From Nematostella vectensis (Eukaryota > Cnidaria > Anthozoa > Actiniaria > Edwardsiidae), in the NCBI RefSeq assembly GCF_932526225.1, contig NC_064040.1, positions 15,544,494-15,608,493 of the forward strand: a stretch of 64,000 bases of DNA, in the 5' to 3' direction. The notes under the pieces were generated by a model. The model had not been told where the DNA came from and searched no databases. It was given only the letters and a program-made list of their open reading frames with translations. Each line of letters begins with the position of its first letter. The first letter of the stretch is position 1. Of the stretch, positions 24,001 to 35,633 are shown piece after piece. The translations under genes and the position numbers were made by a program.

Positions 24001-24117
24001 GTCAAGACTTCCTCGTCACACTACAGAGAGAATATAGGCCAAGACCATTTCCTCGTCACTCTACAAGGAGATTATAGGTCAAGACCATTTCCTTGTCACA
24101 CTACAGGGAGATTATAG
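21060..24117. repeat. 40-bp minisatellite, 3 kb, with 1065-bp higher-order repeat
   Basis: About 75 units with core agaccatttcctcgtcactc and tacagggagattataggtca. The left edge (21060-21560) is strongly diverged. Variant patterns such as caggaagattata repeat at 22131 and 23196, and the caccccacag variants near 22800 recur near 23865. Both give a 1065-bp offset, so a block of about 26 units was duplicated as a whole. It is intergenic, 3' of gene B. Confidence 0.95.
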
Positions 24118-26630
24118 GGTCTAACAAACGTGTCATCCTTTTCAATACAGATAAATATTGACCTTTCCCTTTGAAACCCCAACATATAAAACCTTTCCTC
24201 TACGTCTCTTGTTAGGGGACTAGTCGGGGTCTTTAAGACGACGATGAAGACGAGGCTGGTATTTCCAAGCTTTAATTGTTCATAGTCGCAACTGCAAAGC
24301 AGCAACCACAAAACATACAGTTCAATACGCTAGGACCAGACAGCAATCTATGTGGTGGTCCCATATGAAAGGAAATAAATGTAAAACAATTCAAGAGGGA
24401 ACGGGGAGAATTGGTTACATTCGGCAAAACGAACCAATCAGCCAAAAGCGTGAGGGCGTGGGAAATCACAGAGTTGGTCTCTCGTCCCTGCGTATTAACA
24501 AAATAATCAATTAAGTCAAGGTAACTCTAAGATAACACTAATGATTAAGCAACTTTTAAAACTTAACTGCGCATGTTCAAAGAGCGCGTGACTACAACAT
24601 TTATCTTTGAATGAAATAACGATAAAAATAAATGATGTCTAAACCAAGGGGTGAGAATGGCATGTGGTTTCGAAGAACAGTCAAGAGTTTAGCTTGCCAA
24701 AAAAATGTCTGAAACGAAGAGAAGAAACCACGATTCTGCCACGTATAAGAAACTGGACACTCCCTGGATTTAGACGCAACAAAAGGTAATCGAATCGGAG
24801 GGTCCACGGGCGTGCTAAAATCTAGACTAAGGAAACGATCAATTGTAAACAAAATCTAAATTATCCTTAAAAAAAATAAACAAAACTCAATAACTTCCGG
24901 TTTTCATGATAGGAAAATAACATACTAGACGACAAGTTACCAAAACAATATGGCAACCCGACCTGTAACACTCTTAATATAATGCATGGTTATATATTAT
25001 TTTTGATAAGGCACGTGTTTATTACTTCCCATATACTTAACAGTGTTTAACTGTAAAATCGTAATGGGCCTTATCTTGCTCAAGGTAATAAAGAGTTTAT
25101 TACATGATTGACACCTATTCCAAGTCCTTTATTTCACTAAAATACCTATAAACAATGTGTAGTTCCCAAAAATAATCATACCCCCCATTGAGCGGGTCGG
25201 AGGTATGACAATCCACCCCTCTGGAATTTCCATTTTGGATGCCGTGGGGGGGGGGGGGGGGGGGGGGCTTTAATATGTACAGACGTGGAGACTTTTAGTA
25301 TTCGGTTCTGAAGACTCGCGTTTCTCATAAACCAGACCCCCGGATTTTTGCTCCGGACACCACACATACCCCCGGAATTTCAAATCCCCTCAATAGGGGG
25401 AGGGGGTATGGATATTTTCTGGAACTACACAATCTTTAAGAACGGGAAGGGCTTGATGTATCAGCAGGGAAAAAGTGGGGTTTAATATGAACTCATAAAA
25501 TATGAATAGGGTTAATAACTAGAATACTAATGAGGAAGGGTAAGTTAAAACCTAGATATTAACCGTGAATACTAATGAAGGAATATCATATTGAGCAAAA
25601 AACACCATTTTTTTTTGCGCGGGTTCACAATGTGATAACAAGAACGATTGAATATTAACAATGCTTCGATTTAATTGTCATGAAAGCAGAATTTGTATTT
25701 GTAACCATCGAAATTCAATATTAAGTTAAGCCAAAATTATATGTGCAATTTTGGAAAATTATTCCACCAGCAAAGATAGGCTGTGGTGTGGCTATCTGAG
25801 CCGTCTACTAACTCATTCTGATTGTTCATTGTCGTCGACAATTACAGTTCTTGAAAATCGCTGTCAGTGAGCTCCTTTCTTGCAACGTGCTCACACTGAA
25901 ACTCCGAGCTACGAAAAATTTGCAATTCAACTCCACCTTTGGGAATCGAGTCCGTTCCTGGAGCAGCTGCGCCCTCAGGCTGTCATACGGCGAACTGCCT
26001 CCGCCCTCGGTATTTAACCCTTACTTCTAATGAGTGTTAAATACAGTATGACGAAGGTTTCTTATTTTGGCTAGGGCTGTAAGTTTTCCAGGGTTGTCAA
26101 TCTATTAACAAGTATCCTCATTACCTAGATAGTGCTGAATATGTAGAATGCGACCAATCATTGTACTTTGGTTTGATTATGGGGTAATGGGGGTTGCACC
26201 ATTATAAACATGATAGCATTTGTTAAATAGTCTATGGGAGACTGGGGCGAGACCACGTAAATGCCTGTGGCAGTGGAAAACGGCGGTTCCTGGGACCTAA
26301 TTAAAATGGCTGCCACGAATAAAAGCAAGAGTCATTGCAAGTTCGCATACAATCTCACTACCTAGACCTAGACACCGTTAAGCTTCTAGAAAAACAGGAG
26401 AATCATTGAAACGGACTTTTTTATGGTATTGCTTTAAAATCTATGATGGTAATGCAATCTGTGATGACCGGGGGAAAATAGCGAATGATAACTTTTAAAT
26501 AGAAAAAAAAATGTATGATATGAAATCCCCCCATCTCACCAGTCTGAGATTTCTTACTTGGCGTTTAAAAACTCCGAGCGCAGACTGGTTAAAAAAAACC
26601 CCTCATTTTAAATTAGATAAACGCCGAGCC
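24118..26630. other. Intergenic region between genes B and C
   Basis: No supported gene. It contains a long G run (25244-25267) inside a G/C-rich segment (25180-25410, possible MITE) and otherwise AT-rich unique DNA. A short inverted repeat (accagtctgag / cagactggt) sits at 26539-26590, just beyond the 3' end of gene C. Confidence 0.5.
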
Positions 26631-26893
26631 TTACGGTAATCCCATTACATAGAATTTTGCAGGTTCCCAGTAACTAAAGCTCTCTCTCGAAGCTGAACCG
26701 ACAACTGATGACGTCACGTTGTTCATCTCACACACCATGCTAACAGGGTTGAAGTTGATTGATTGACAGTCAGGCATGAGCTCGCAGTATTGGGAGCAGG
26801 TGTTCACGTCACGGACAGACTTCTCGGTGTAGATCACGTGGTCTCTGGTGAGGGGCGCACTGCCTTGTGGGTTAGTATACATGTACTCGTGTC
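26631..26893 (-). CDS. Gene C terminal exon: PAN/apple-like
   Basis: Starts G|GA after the acceptor ttcaaccag. It encodes GHEYMYTNPQGS, then VRDVNTCSQYCELMPDCQSI and NPVSMVCEMNN, and ends YVMGLP with TAA at 26633-26631. The cysteine spacing and SINFN pattern match PAN/apple domains. Confidence 0.75.
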
Positions 26894-29800
26894 CTGGTTG
26901 AAGTGGGGGCTTTACTTCAGCTTCTGTTGGTTATAAGATTTTAGAGTTTTTTTCTGGTTAATTTAATTCTTTTAAGCTCAATAGAAAAAATGTCGGTTAT
27001 CGCCAAAAACAAAGTAGACTTCTGTATTTTTGGATCCCGAGAGTAAACTTCTGTTCTCCACCTTCTGACTAAATTTTTGCATTCAATAGAAGGACAACTA
27101 TATAACTTTTAGATTCTATAAAGTACGCGAATAGGATATTACACATATTCCCAAAAGGATAACAAATAAACATCGCGTTTCTTTGTAATTATTCCTGACA
27201 TTATTCTAGCGCGCTTTTGTGAGGATACTTGCGGGTTGCTTACCAACAGCATAGACGGAGTTTCGCCAGGTCCCTCCACACTTTAAATCCGGGCTCCCCT
27301 CACAAGGATGAGTACAATCTCCCTTTCCATATCTCCCATAACTGTTCCCACAATGGCACTGGTCATTTATCTGAAGTGCGCAATAGCGGAATCCCTTCAC
27401 ACGGCACCTGGAATACAGGATAAGAGTATATTTATATAAACTTATTTTTATCTAGTGTCTGGTGCTAACTGGTCAGTATCTAAGGAGGTAGAACTTATGG
27501 GTCAGTCCCTAGTGGGTGGTACTTATAGGTCAGTCTAGTGGGTGGTACTTATAGGTCAGTCTAGTGGGTGGTACTCATGGGCCAGTCTCTAGTGGGTGGT
27601 ACTTATGGGTCAGTCTCTAGTGGGTGGTACTTATGAGTCAGTCTCTAGTGGGTGGTACTTATGGGTCAGTCTCTAGTGGGTGGTACTTATGGGCCAGTCT
27701 CTAGTGGGTGGTACTTATAGGTCAGTCTAGTGGGTGGTACTTATGGGCCAGTCTCTAGTGGTTGGTACTTATGGCTCAGTCTCTAGTGGGTGGTACTTAT
27801 GGGTCAGTCTCTAGTGGGTGGTACTTATTGGTCAGTCTCTAGTGGGTGGTACTTATGGGTCAGTCTCTAGTGGGTGGTACTTATGGGTCAGTCTCTAGTG
27901 GGTGGTACTTATGGGTCAGTCTCTAGTGGGTGGCACTTATTGGTCAGTCTCTAGTGGGTGGTACTTATGGGTCAGTCTCTAGTGGGTGGTACTTATGGGC
28001 TAGTCTCTAGTGGGTGATACTTATAGGTCAGTCTAGTGGGTGGTACTTATGGCTCAGTCTCTAGTGGGTGGTACTTATGGGTCAGTCTCTAGTGGGTGGT
28101 ACTTATGGGTCAGTCTCTAGTGGGTGGTACTTATGGGTCAGTCTCTAGTGGGTGGTACTTATAGGTCAGTCTCTAGTGGGTGGTACTTATTGGCCAGTCT
28201 CTAGTGGGTGGTACTTATGGGTCAGTCTCTAGTGGGTGGTACTAATAGGTCAGTCTCTAGTGGGTAGTACTTATAAGTCAGTCTAGTGGGTGGTACTTTT
28301 CGGCCAGTCTCTAGTGGGTGGTACTTATGGGTCAGTCTCTAGTGGGTGGTACTTATGGGTCAGTCTCTAGTGGGTGGTACTTATAAGTCAGTCTAGTGGG
28401 TGGTACTTATGGGTGGTACTTATGGGTCAGTCTCTAGTCGGTGGTACTTATAGGTCAGTCTCTAGTGGGTGGTACTAATAGGTCAGTCTCTAGTGGGTGG
28501 TACTTATAAGTCAGTCTAGTGGGTGGTACTTTTCGGCCAGTCTCTAGTGGGTGGTACTTATGGGTCAGTCTATAGTGGGTGGTACTTATGGGTCAGTCTC
28601 TAGTGGGTGGTACTTATAAGTCAGTCTAGTGGGTGGTACTTATGGGCCAGTCTCTAGTGGGTGATACTTATGGGTCGGTCTCTAGTGGGTGGTACTTATG
28701 GGTCAGTCTCTAGTGGGTGGTACTTATGGGTCAGTCTCTAGTGGGTGGTACTTATGGGTCAGTCTCTAGTGGGTGGTACTTATGGGTCAGTCTCTATAGG
28801 GTGGTACTTATAAGTCAGTCTAGTGGGTGGTACTTATGGGTGGTACTTATGGGTCAGTCTCTAGTGGGTGGTACTTATAGGTCAGTCTCTAGTGGGTGGT
28901 ACTTATTGGCCAGTCTCTAGTGGGTGGTACTTATGGGTCAGTCTCTAGTGGGTGGTACTAATAGGTCAGTCTCTAGTGGGTGGTACTTATAAGTCAGTCT
29001 AGTGGGTGGTACTTTTCGGCCAGTCTCTAGTGGGTGGTACTTATGGGTCAGTCTATAGTGGGTGGTACTTATGGGTCAGTCTCTAGTGGGTGGTACTTAT
29101 AAGTCAGTCTAGTGGGTGGTACTTATGGGCCAGTCTCTAGTGGGTGATACTTATGGGTCAGTCTCTAGTGGGTGGTACTTATGTGTCATTCTCTAGTGGG
29201 TGGTACTTATGGGTCAGTCTCTAGTGGGTGGTACTTATGGGTCAGTCTCTAGTGGGTGGTACTTATGGGCCAGTCTCTAGTGGGTGGTACTTATAGGCCA
29301 GTCTCTAGTGGGTGATACTTATGGGTCAGTCTCTAGTGGGTGGTACTTATGGGCCAGTCTCTAGGGGGTGGTACTTATAGGCCAGTCTCTAGTGGGTGAT
29401 ACTTATGGGTCAGTCTCTAGTGGGTGGTACTTATTTGCCAGTCTCTAGTGGGTGGTACTTATGGGCCAGTCTCTAGTGGGTGATACTTATGGGTCAGTCT
29501 CTAGTGGGTGGTACTTATGGGCCAGTCTCTAGTGGGTGGTACTTATGGGTCAGTCTCTAGTGGGTGGTTCTTATGGGCCAGTCTCTAGTGGGTGATACTT
29601 ATGGGCCAGTCTCTAGTGGGTGGTACTTATAGGTCAGTCTCTAGTGGGTGGTACTTATGGGTCAGTCTCTAGTGGGTGGTACTTATAGGCCAGTCTCTAG
29701 TGGGTGGTACTTGTAGGTCAGTCTCTAGTGGGTGGTACTTATAGGTCAGTCTCTAGTGGGTGGTACTTATGGGTCAGTATCTAGTGGGTGGTACTTATGG

Positions 29801-32800
29801 GTCAGTATCTAGTGGGTGGTACTTATAGGTCAGTCTCTAGTGGGTGGTACTTATAGGTAAGTCTAGTGGGTGGTACTTATAGGTCCGTCTAGTGGGTGGT
29901 ACTCATGGGCCAGTCTCTAGTGGGTGGTACTTATGGGTCAGTCTCTAGTGGGTGGTACTTATGAGTCAGTCTCTAGTGGGTGGTACTTCTGGGTCAGTCT
30001 CTAGTGGGTGGTACTTATGGGCCAGTCTCTAGTGGGTGGTACTTATAGGTCAGTCTAGTGGGTGGTACTTATGGGTCAGTCTCTAGTGGGTGGTACTTAT
30101 GGCTCAGTCTCTAGTGGGTGGTACTTATGGGTCAATCTCTAGTGGGTGGTACTTATGGGTCAGTCTCTAGTGGGTGGTACTTATGGGTCAGTCTCTAGTG
30201 GGTGGTACTTATAGGTCAGTCTCTAGTGGGTGGTACTTATTGGCCAGTCTCTAGTGGGTGGTACTTATGGGTCAGTCTCTAGTGTGTGGTACTAATAGGT
30301 CAGTCTCTAGTGGGTGGTACTTATAAGTCAGTCTAGTGGGTGGTACTTTTTGGCCAGTCTCTAGTGGGTGGTACTTATGGGTCAGTCTCTAGTGGGTGGT
30401 ACTTATGGGTCAGTCTCTAGTGGGTGGTACTTATGGGTCAGTCTCTAGTGGGTGGTACTTATAAGTCAGTCTAGTGGGTGGTACTTATGGGCCAGTCTCT
30501 AGTGGGTGGTACTTATGGGTCAGTCTCTAGTGGGTAGTACTTATGTGTCATTCTCTAGTGGGTGGTACTTATGGGTCAGTCTCTAGTGGGTAGTACTTAT
30601 GGGTCAGTCTCTAGTGGGTGGTACTTATGGGCCAGTCTCTAGTGGGTGGTACTTATGGGCCAGTCTCTAGTGGGTGATACTTATGGGTCAGTCTCTAGTG
30701 GGTGGTACTTATAGGCCAGTCTCTAGTGGGTGATACTTATGGGTCAGTCTCTATTGGGTGGTACTTATGGGCCAGTCTCTAGTGGGTGGTACTTATAGGC
30801 CAGTCTCTAGTGGGTGATACTTATGTGTCAGTCTCTAGTGGGTGGTACTTATGGGCCAGTCTCTAGTGGGTGGTACTTATGGGCCAGTCTCTAGTGGGTG
30901 ATACTTATGGGTCAGTCTCTAGTGGGTGGTACTTATGGGCCAGTCTCTAGTGGGTGGTACTTATGGGTCAATCTCTAGTGGGTGGTTCTTATGGGCCAGT
31001 CTCTAGTGGGTGATACTTATGGGCCAGTCTCTAGTGGGTGGTACTTATGGCTCAGTCTCTAGTGGGTGGTACTTATGGGTCAGTCTCTAGTGGGTGGTAC
31101 TTATAGGCCAGTCTCTAGTGGGTGGTACTTGTAGGTCAGTCTCTAGTGAGTGGTACTTATGGGTCAGTATCTAGTGGGTGGTACTTATAGGTCAGTCTCT
31201 AGTGGGTGGTACTTATAGGTCAGTCTCTAGTGGGTGGTACTTATAGGTCAGTCTCTAGTGGGTGGTACTTATGGGTCAGTCTCTAGTGGGTGGTACTTAT
31301 GGGCCAGTCTCTAGTGGGTGGTACCTATAGGTCAGTCTCTAGTGGGTGGTACTTATGGGCCAGTCTCTAGTTTGTGGTACTTATCAGTCAGTCTCTGGTG
31401 GGTGGTGCGTATGGGTCTGTCAGGTAGTCGAAGCTTAATGGTCAGTTTCTATCGGGCTGTGTTTACGGATTGGCCAAGTTTGAGTTATCTTACCTCGCAC
31501 AGCAATTGATCGGTGTGTTATCGCCATGCTTTATGGGATAATACCACGGCAGATCTCGAGTAGCATGGTCAATGTAGCATCCAAGATAGAGGTCGGCTTC
31601 AACTACAAGAATAGAAACAGAACTGTGTAGCGTGAAACAGATTATAAGAGAAGTTTGCAAATTATTGTTTAGAAACCGAATTATATCTAATGAACATTTC
31701 TGAAACTTTTGATAGTGTTTGTCGTATCTTGTAGCTGTTCTGTAGATAGTACTGCCATATCTCACCTGTTCTGTAGATAGTGTTGGCATATCTCACCTGT
31801 TCTGTAGATAGTTTTGGCATATCTCACCTGTTCTGTAGATAGTGTTGGCATATCTCACCTGTTCTGTAGATAGTGTTGGCATATCTCACCTGTTCTGTAG
31901 ATAATGTTGGCATATCTTACTTGTTCTGTAGATGCTGTTAGCATCGATCGTGCTGCAATGTTCTCCGCTACCGCACTTCGGGTTGCAGTCTTTCGGGTTC
32001 GCTTTCCCGTACCGCCCAAAGCTAACACCACAGCTGCAAACGGCGTAGTTCTTAACAGCTGCGAAATGAAAACCTTTTTTCTTGCACCTCTCAACACACA
32101 CTTCCGGGGCGGACAGTGTTCCATCGAGCAGTGATTGGTCGCCCCATAGGTCACGTGGCGTGCCCTCCTTGTAGCAGCCCAGGAATTGAGAAAGCAGTTT
32201 TTCTGATGAATTACAGTAAATGTGAAACTTAAAATGTTTGTGATATGAAGTATTTCAAGCTTCGCTCCTTAACGGATCGAAACTCCTCTACGCGGATTAG
32301 TGCAAATGGAAAGTGGCGATGGGTGGAAACAGGCGTTTTGCAAGCCAAGCAAGCGTTTAGCTGTTATGTAGACAATTTGAAAATAGGTGCCAGACAGGTA
32401 AACGAGTCTACGGCGTCTAAAAAAGATGTTAAATTACTGATTGAAAAAGACAACGTTAAAAACAAAACAAAAAATAATAAATGGCTCTGTGAGCCAACTC
32501 AGAATTTGAATTCTAGGTATTCTCTAGTTATTTTCTTGTGTGCATAAAACAAATCACAGGATACTTAACAAAGTATCAAATATCAACACATCAAAGATGC
32601 CGAGGTACATGTTTCTGTTTCTATGTGATGACACACCAAAAAATATAAATGATTTTTTCTTGCTCCCCCCCCAAAACACAACAACGCAACATTAATGTAG
32701 TTGGATCGCTCGGTACGTACCGATTCTGTAGACGGAGTTGATATAAGGACCTCCGCACTTAAGTCTGCTATTCCCTCGACAGGTATTGCTACAACTACTC

Positions 32801-33600
32801 TCTGACAGTTTGTTGTACCTGCCGTACGCATTGCTGCACCGGCACTCAGTATAGTCTTGAAGGCCGAAAAACATGTATCCAAGCTCTAAGCATCTGCCAG
32901 AAACAGCGACAAACCTTTTAAATTGTATTCAGTATAGATGTGTAAATGACAAGTGATCTGCCTAGCGTAGTAATCAAATCAGGGGGGGTCTAGAAGGTGG
33001 GGGTGGGGGATGGGTTTTTTTTTTTTGCTGCCAAGAGAAAGTGTTTTATGCCCCTATCCACCTCATTTGCTGCGTTTCTGTTTAATCAAAGTGCACTGAA
33101 TAGAAAGGGGCACATCAACAAGAAATTGATATATCATGTTTTCATCATTTTCTTTTCATCAATGTTTTCACTATTTATTATTTCAGAAGCAATGTATGGG
33201 AGCCAAAATTCACAGTTTTACCTCCAGTCGTATTTTTAATATTGGTGCCCTATATCGGTGACTTCCCCCCCCCCCCTCTCCTCCGCCTTCGGGGAATTCT
33301 GGATCCGCCCACTTTTTTAAGAAGCTTCCCCAGTAACTCGAAATTCCTTATAAAAAACGCAAAAAAAAAAAATATTTACAGAGACCATTTTGATAATTTA
33401 ATATTTGGCATAGTTTTTCTGCATAATGTGCTTGATGTTATCGAGTGTTCTGTTTAAAACTAAGCTATTTCTTCGCTTGGCTTACCTCGCGTTGCATTTT
33501 TTTGGAGTAAGTTCTAAGATCCGCGAATGGATGGCGAAATCGCGCGGCTTTGCGTCGCCGCCGTCGTAATAACACCCCATATATAGATCCGGGGGCACAG
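26631..33600 (-). CDS. Gene C: triple-WSC, PAN/apple-like protein (3' part)
   Basis: Six exons on the minus strand, in transcript order: 33600-33486, 32893-32721, 32202-31921, 31602-31494, 27407-27244 and 26893-26631 (stop TAA at 26633-26631). All phases match. Three WSC domains are encoded. WSC1 and WSC3 are each split over two exons by a phase-2 intron; WSC2 is in one exon. Each shows the WSC core: GCY start, C-x(3)-C, ALQ/AAV/GLQ, C-x-C-(G/S) and SxGRYGK-like, ending NS(V/I)Y. The final exon is PAN/apple-like (NTCSQYCELMPDC, NPVSMVCEMN). WSC domains are putative carbohydrate-binding modules, so an extracellular role is likely. No transmembrane helix follows the PAN domain, so the visible part looks secreted. 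The first, signal-peptide exon was not found upstream of 33600. The intron at 27408-31493 is mostly a 3.9-kb minisatellite. Confidence 0.85.
27244..27407 (-). CDS. Gene C exon: WSC3 C-half
   Basis: Acceptor gtattccag, donor G|GTAAGC. It encodes CRVKGFRYCALQINDQCHCG, NSYGRYGK, CEG, CGG and NSVYAVG. Confidence 0.85.
27474..31425. repeat. 28-bp minisatellite, ~3.95 kb (about 140 copies)
   Basis: The unit contains gtgggtggtacttatgggtc and agtctcta. Shorter 26-bp variants lack one 'ct'. Variant order repeats at large scale: gtactcatggg followed by the gagtcag variant appears at 27571 and again at 29899 (2328-bp offset), and 'acttttcgg' blocks recur near 28527 and 29010. It fills the intron between the two halves of WSC3 in gene C. 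Confidence 0.95.
31494..31602 (-). CDS. Gene C exon: WSC3 N-half
   Basis: Acceptor ttcttgtag, donor AG|GTAAGA, phase 1 to 2. It encodes IEADLYLGCYIDHATRDLPW and ends PINCCAR. It must splice over 4.1 kb of repeats to 27407. Confidence 0.78.
31735..31921 (-). repeat. 31-bp tandem array of a 5' splice site
   Basis: On the minus strand, after exon 32202-31921, the sequence ctacagaacag|gtgagatat is repeated at exact 31-bp spacing. Candidate junctions fall at 31921 (the true one, A|GTAAGA), 31890, 31859, 31828, 31797 and 31766 (all CAG|GTGAGA). A seventh copy near 31735 has lost its donor. The unit includes about 13 bp of the exon end. Confidence 0.88.
31921..32202 (-). CDS. Gene C exon: WSC2 (complete)
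   Basis: Phase 1 to 1, starting after the acceptor attcatcag and ending ACA A|GTAAGA. It encodes FLGCYKEGTPRDLWGDQSLL, CVERCKKKGFHFAAV, CSCGVSFGRYGK and NSIYRT. The donor is followed by five tandem 31-bp copies of itself (separate entry). Confidence 0.82.
32721..32893 (-). CDS. Gene C exon: WSC1 C-half
   Basis: Acceptor tttctggcag, donor G|GTACGT, phase 2 to 1. It encodes RCLELGYMFFGLQDYTECRC, then NAYGRYNK, CRG, CGG and NSVYRIG. Confidence 0.85.
33486..33600 (-). CDS. Gene C exon: WSC1 N-half
   Basis: Acceptor ttttag, donor AG|GTAAGC, phase 1 to 2. It encodes LYMGCYYDGGDAKPRDF and ends KKCNA, the first two WSC cysteines. Confidence 0.8.
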
Positions 33601-34513
33601 CTAAAATAAAGAGAAAACACAGCTACAATGAAGAGAAAACAGTTTCGTCAATTCTCTCGAAAAGGGAATAATCTGACAATTGAAATTTTTTTTGCTTATC
33701 AACCGGTAAAGATGAATTGTGTCTACCTAAATGACATAAAAATGAAATCGATCTCTAAATTGAATTAACCCTGAATGAACCCTTCCAAATGGGCTATTTG
33801 GAAGAATAAAGAGAACACTCACCGCTCGTAACGTGATAGATCCATGTTGACTGTGAAAAAAGAAGTAGTTATATATTTTTGAGAAGTACACGCGTGTACA
33901 CGCGAAAAAAAAATGCAAAAAAGTGAATTTGATGAATTCCATTAAATGGTGAAAGATGCTAGAAATTGTAGAAAAGCAACATTGTCAAATCTTGGTGTCT
34001 TTTATTGTTAACTAGAATAGTTTCCTGTGGTTCTTATTCGATTCCCTGGCCTTTTTGGGTATCCTGTGGTTTTTTTGTGGTTGATGATGTGACGTCACCC
34101 AAGCTTGCCCACTGACAGCCACAGAAACCCCATATAACATTAATCAGCTGTCTAAAAACATACCGTTAGTAAAATGCACATGTTCCCTGCAAATCGTGTA
34201 AGCTCACCCATCGAGAACATCATGGATAAATGACGTCAGATTCTAGGAAAAATAAAATCTTCTAACAAATTATCTATGCAACTATGAAAATTGATTGTCC
34301 AGCAACAAAAAAAATGCACATATTGGATCCTCATACAGTCATAGGGATGACAGTGAAGTCATCAGGGCATGCAATCTTATGTATACACATATCTCAAAAC
34401 ATTGTCATTGCTCTTGCATTATTGGATAATTAGTACAACCATTACTAACAAGGATTCCTGCCCTCCCCCCCTGCCTTTCCTTCAACGAATCTTGTGTAAA
34501 CGCAATGCACTTG

Positions 34514-35459
34514 TAGATTGTGCTAGTACATTCAGGAAAAGTTGCTGTCCAAAAAGTCCAAAAGTTGCTGAAATATTTAAAAGGTTGCCACCAAAATTTT
34601 CAAAAGTTGCTTAATTTGACGGGTCGATTTGAAGTTTTGTTCTAGATTATTACTCAAAATTTATTTGTTTTTTTTTATTTCCATTAAATATATACCCTAT
34701 ATATTAGAGAGATATAGAAAACATTTTTAAATGTGTAAAGTTCAAATAGTTTGTGTTGTAATAAATATATTTTAGAAACACTAATCACCCCGTTTTATTA
34801 TACTTTAGGCACCGATTAAGTTTACTTCCTCTTTTCATTTTGTATTTTATCTGAAGCCTCGAGGTATTCCTTAAGGCATTGTATTGTTGATCATTTCTGC
34901 ATTCTTCAGAAGGCTGAATATTGTAGCGATAGTAACCTTTGGATTTTAGCGCCCGTTAGATAGATAGCTGCTGTCCAGTTTGCGTAGGCGCGTACCGATA
35001 TTAATTTTTTTAGCGGTCACGGTAACGAATCCTGCATTCTGATTGGCTAATAGAGCGGTCCAGAGATTCCTATATCTGCCCTGGGTCCGAGAATTGATAT
35101 TTTGCGCGCGCTGCTTGCTCAAAGTATGCTTTTGTTGGCGCTAGAAAGAAAATTATTTACCGAGTCCGGGTCCCGGTCCGGCCTATGGCCTCGGTCAGTA
35201 TATTCAAGACCTCGGTCATGGTATTTCACGATACGGACCGCCCGGCAAATAACCCCTATATATCCAGTTTCAATTATATTTGTATTAATCAGTTAAATAT
35301 CCTTAGTTTTGACCACCTATAATAAAAACATCTTTTCAATAAAGATCTTTTTGGTGTTTTGTAAGGTGCCATGGAAAGCAAAAGTTGCCCTAAGTCGCTG
35401 GCACTAAAAAAGTTGCTCGAAACGCTAAAAGTTGCTAAAAAGTTGCCAAGCACAATCTA
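34514..35459. mobile_element. Possible non-autonomous element with short inverted ends
   Basis: The left end is TAGATTGTGCT and the right end AGCACAATCTA. Both ends carry internal repeats of the phrase aaaagttgc (34537-34612 and 35380-35447). No coding region and no clear target duplication were seen. Confidence 0.4.
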
Positions 35460-35542
35460 GCTCGCAACTAGGGGATTTGTTTTTTCAACTTTTACTCCTT
35501 GACTGTTTATGTTTTAATCACCTTTTGGCCCTTTCGTTTCCC

Positions 35543-35633
35543 CGGGCCGTAGCAGGGGGTGGGACACGGGGGGCAGTGTCAAAAATGTTTCTTGATTGTG
35601 TCCCTCAATATTTCGAGACCTGCTACGGCACTG
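35543..35633. mobile_element. hAT-like MITE, short
   Basis: The left end is gggccgtagcagg and the right end cctgctacggcactg, inverted relative to each other. It shares tatttcgag and the poly-G lead with the copy at 53541-53696. Confidence 0.6.

Noticed and set aside
27474-31425. Tandem arrays considered as CRISPR
   Set aside because: The repeats are contiguous with no unique spacers and the genome is eukaryotic.
33727-33942. Possible first exon of gene C (MDLSRYER followed by GTGAGT at about 33824)
   Set aside because: It ends in phase 2, while exon 33600-33486 needs phase 1, and it has no signal peptide.
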